From: Saprospiraceae bacterium
GTDB taxonomy: Bacteria > Bacteroidota > Bacteroidia > Chitinophagales > Saprospiraceae
Direction of reading: 5' to 3'
Length of the DNA: 7,664 bases
Assembly: GCA_027031145.1 (NCBI GenBank)
Contig: JALVEG010000535.1
Span: 1-7,664, forward strand
Position 1 is the first letter of the stretch. The number at the start of each line of letters is the position of its first letter. Both the position numbers and the translations under genes were made by a program. Shown one piece after another: positions 7,139-7,664 of this stretch. The notes below the pieces were generated by a model. That model saw only the letters and a list, made by a program, of their open reading frames with translations. It was not told the DNA's origin and searched no databases.

Positions 7139-7170
7139 CAAATATATATAAATTTTGAATTTGCGCCAAA
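7139..7170 (-). promoter_or_regulatory. Bacteroidota-type promoter of the ATPase gene
   Basis: Read on the minus strand, TTTG (7170-7167) and TATATTTG (7146-7139) are separated by 20 nt, matching the -33 TTTG and -7 TAnnTTTG consensus exactly. The -7 box ends 14 nt before the ATG at 7124, so the leader is very short. The -33 box lies inside the first copy of the tandem repeat, so a protein bound there would compete with RNA polymerase. Confidence 0.72.
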
Positions 7171-7240
7171 TAAATTTTGAAAATACACCGAAAGTATTTT
7201 GAATTTACACCAAATAAATTTTGAAAATGCATCAATTAGT
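7153..7240. repeat. Four tandem 22-bp repeats upstream of the ATPase gene, probable operator array
   Basis: Copies lie at 7153-7174, 7175-7196, 7197-7218 and 7219-7240 with no spacer. The shared core on the plus strand is TTTTGAAWWTRCRCC; the fourth copy is the most decayed, with ATC in place of the final ACC. Copies 1 and 3 (GAATTT form, 20 of 22 identical) alternate with copies 2 and 4 (GAAAAT form), giving a 44-bp higher-order period. The 22-bp step is about two helical turns, so bound proteins would line up on one DNA face. Copy 1 overlaps the ATPase -33 box. The array fills most of the gap between the two minus-strand genes. Confidence 0.82.
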
Positions 7241-7252
7241 AAAAAACCGGTA

Positions 7253-7492
7253 TCAGGTGTGTTTGTTGAAAAAACTTATCAACCAGAATAATATTCCAGC
7301 TCCGATAACAGAAACGATTATTCTACCCAATAAGCTATAAGCATAGATTCCAATAAGTCCAAATGCCCATCCGCCGATAATTCCACCGACAATACCAATG
7401 ATGACATTCATTATAAATCCGAATCCTTTTCCCTTAAAAAGCTGTCCGGCTAACCATCCTGAGATTGCTCCAACAATAATACTATAGATCAT
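7253..7492 (-). CDS. Small GlsB/YeaQ/YmgE-family membrane protein
   Basis: 79 residues, the usual size for the transglycosylase-associated protein family (GlsB/YeaQ/YmgE). MIYSIIVGAISGWLAGQLFKGKGFGFIMNVIIGIVGGIIGGWAFGL shows the typical glycine-rich pattern: helix 1 (about 3-18), the short loop FKGKGFG, helix 2 (about 26-48) and helix 3 (about 54-74). The family members are inner-membrane proteins, often tied to stress or cell-envelope conditions, but their molecular role is not established despite the name. The start is ATG at 7492. No perfect promoter sits directly upstream. A -7-like TATATTTG on the minus strand at 7633-7626 lacks a well-spaced -33 box and would give a leader of about 130 nt. 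It lies 128 bp upstream of the ATPase on the same strand; read-through into the repeats is possible because no strong terminator follows it. Confidence 0.87.
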   Translation of the reverse strand: MIYSIIVGAISGWLAGQLFKGKGFGFIMNVIIGIVGGIIGGWAFGLIGIYAYSLLGRIIVSVIGAGILFWLISFFNKHT

Positions 7493-7542
7493 AATATTTA
7501 ATTATAATATTAAAAAAATATCTACCCACTCAGCTAGGGTGC

Positions 7543-7577
7543 TTTTGAAATGAAAAAAAGTGTTTTTTCAATCAAAA
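7543..7577. other. Long AT-rich hairpin upstream of the GlsB-like gene
   Basis: TGAAAAAA (7551-7558) pairs exactly with TTTTTTCA (7563-7570) around AGTG. Outside a small internal bulge, TTTTGA (7543-7548) pairs with TCAAAA (7572-7577). It lies 50 bp upstream of the minus-strand ATG at 7492. It could be a 5' leader structure or the end of a transcript entering from the right; the sequence does not decide. Nothing else in 7493-7664 could be assigned. Confidence 0.4.
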
Positions 7578-7664
7578 TAACTCTACCTTAGCAGATACGA
7601 ATAAACAATAGAATTAATACATTGACAAATATAATAGATTAAAATCGTATTTTGTTATATCAAT

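Noticed and set aside
7153..7240. Tandem repeats read as a CRISPR array
   Set aside because: The copies are directly adjacent with no unique spacers, and no cas gene is present.
7510..7595. tRNA D-arm-like strings on the minus strand, such as AGCTGAGTGGGTAGA
   Set aside because: No acceptor stem, anticodon arm or T-arm can be formed around them, so there is no tRNA or att-site evidence.
7623..7637. TTGACA-like string followed by TATAAT-like bases on the plus strand
   Set aside because: The spacing is far too short, and the Bacteroidota primary sigma factor does not use these boxes.

Overview
The window is AT-rich DNA from a member of the Bacteroidota. The evidence is the protein set (a RemB/Wzi-like outer-membrane protein, a Bacteroidota-style Wzz, a PorT-like beta-barrel and a DUF4143 ATPase), signal peptides cut just before Gln, the lack of Shine-Dalgarno sites, and two promoters of the Bacteroidota type (TTTG, about 18-20 nt, TAnnTTTG). 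It looks like ordinary chromosome. I see no transposase, integrase, phage gene, rRNA, tRNA or CRISPR array.

Layout, left half (plus strand). Positions 1-558 hold the C-terminal part of lpxK (lipid A 4'-kinase), cut by the window edge. Four bases later comes a RemB-like, Wzi-related outer-membrane beta-barrel protein (563-2305). A well-formed promoter at 2313-2342 then starts a short surface-polysaccharide unit: a Wzz-type chain-length regulator (2362-3477) and a DegT-family sugar aminotransferase closest to WbpE/WlbC (3568-4689). The shared theme is the outer envelope: lipid A completion, a barrel of the capsule-assembly superfamily, control of glycan length, and synthesis of an amino sugar precursor. 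No glycosyltransferase, flippase, polymerase or exporter is visible, so the remaining glycan genes must lie elsewhere.

Middle. A 315-bp gap (4690-5004) holds two hairpins and a T-run just after the aminotransferase, probably its terminator, and a perfect 10-bp inverted repeat nearer the next gene. That gene (5005-5895) encodes a secreted outer-membrane beta-barrel with a highly charged linker behind the signal peptide.

Right half (minus strand). Two hairpins at 5900-5968 separate convergent genes. An ATPase with a C-terminal DUF4143 nuclease-like domain (7124-5970) is preceded by a clear promoter and by four 22-bp tandem repeats (7153-7240) that overlap its -33 box, which looks like an operator array. 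Upstream on the same strand is a small GlsB/YeaQ/YmgE-type membrane protein (7492-7253). The last 172 bases have no gene that I can support. The repeat array in front of the ATPase is the most interesting signal; I found no convincing new multi-gene system.
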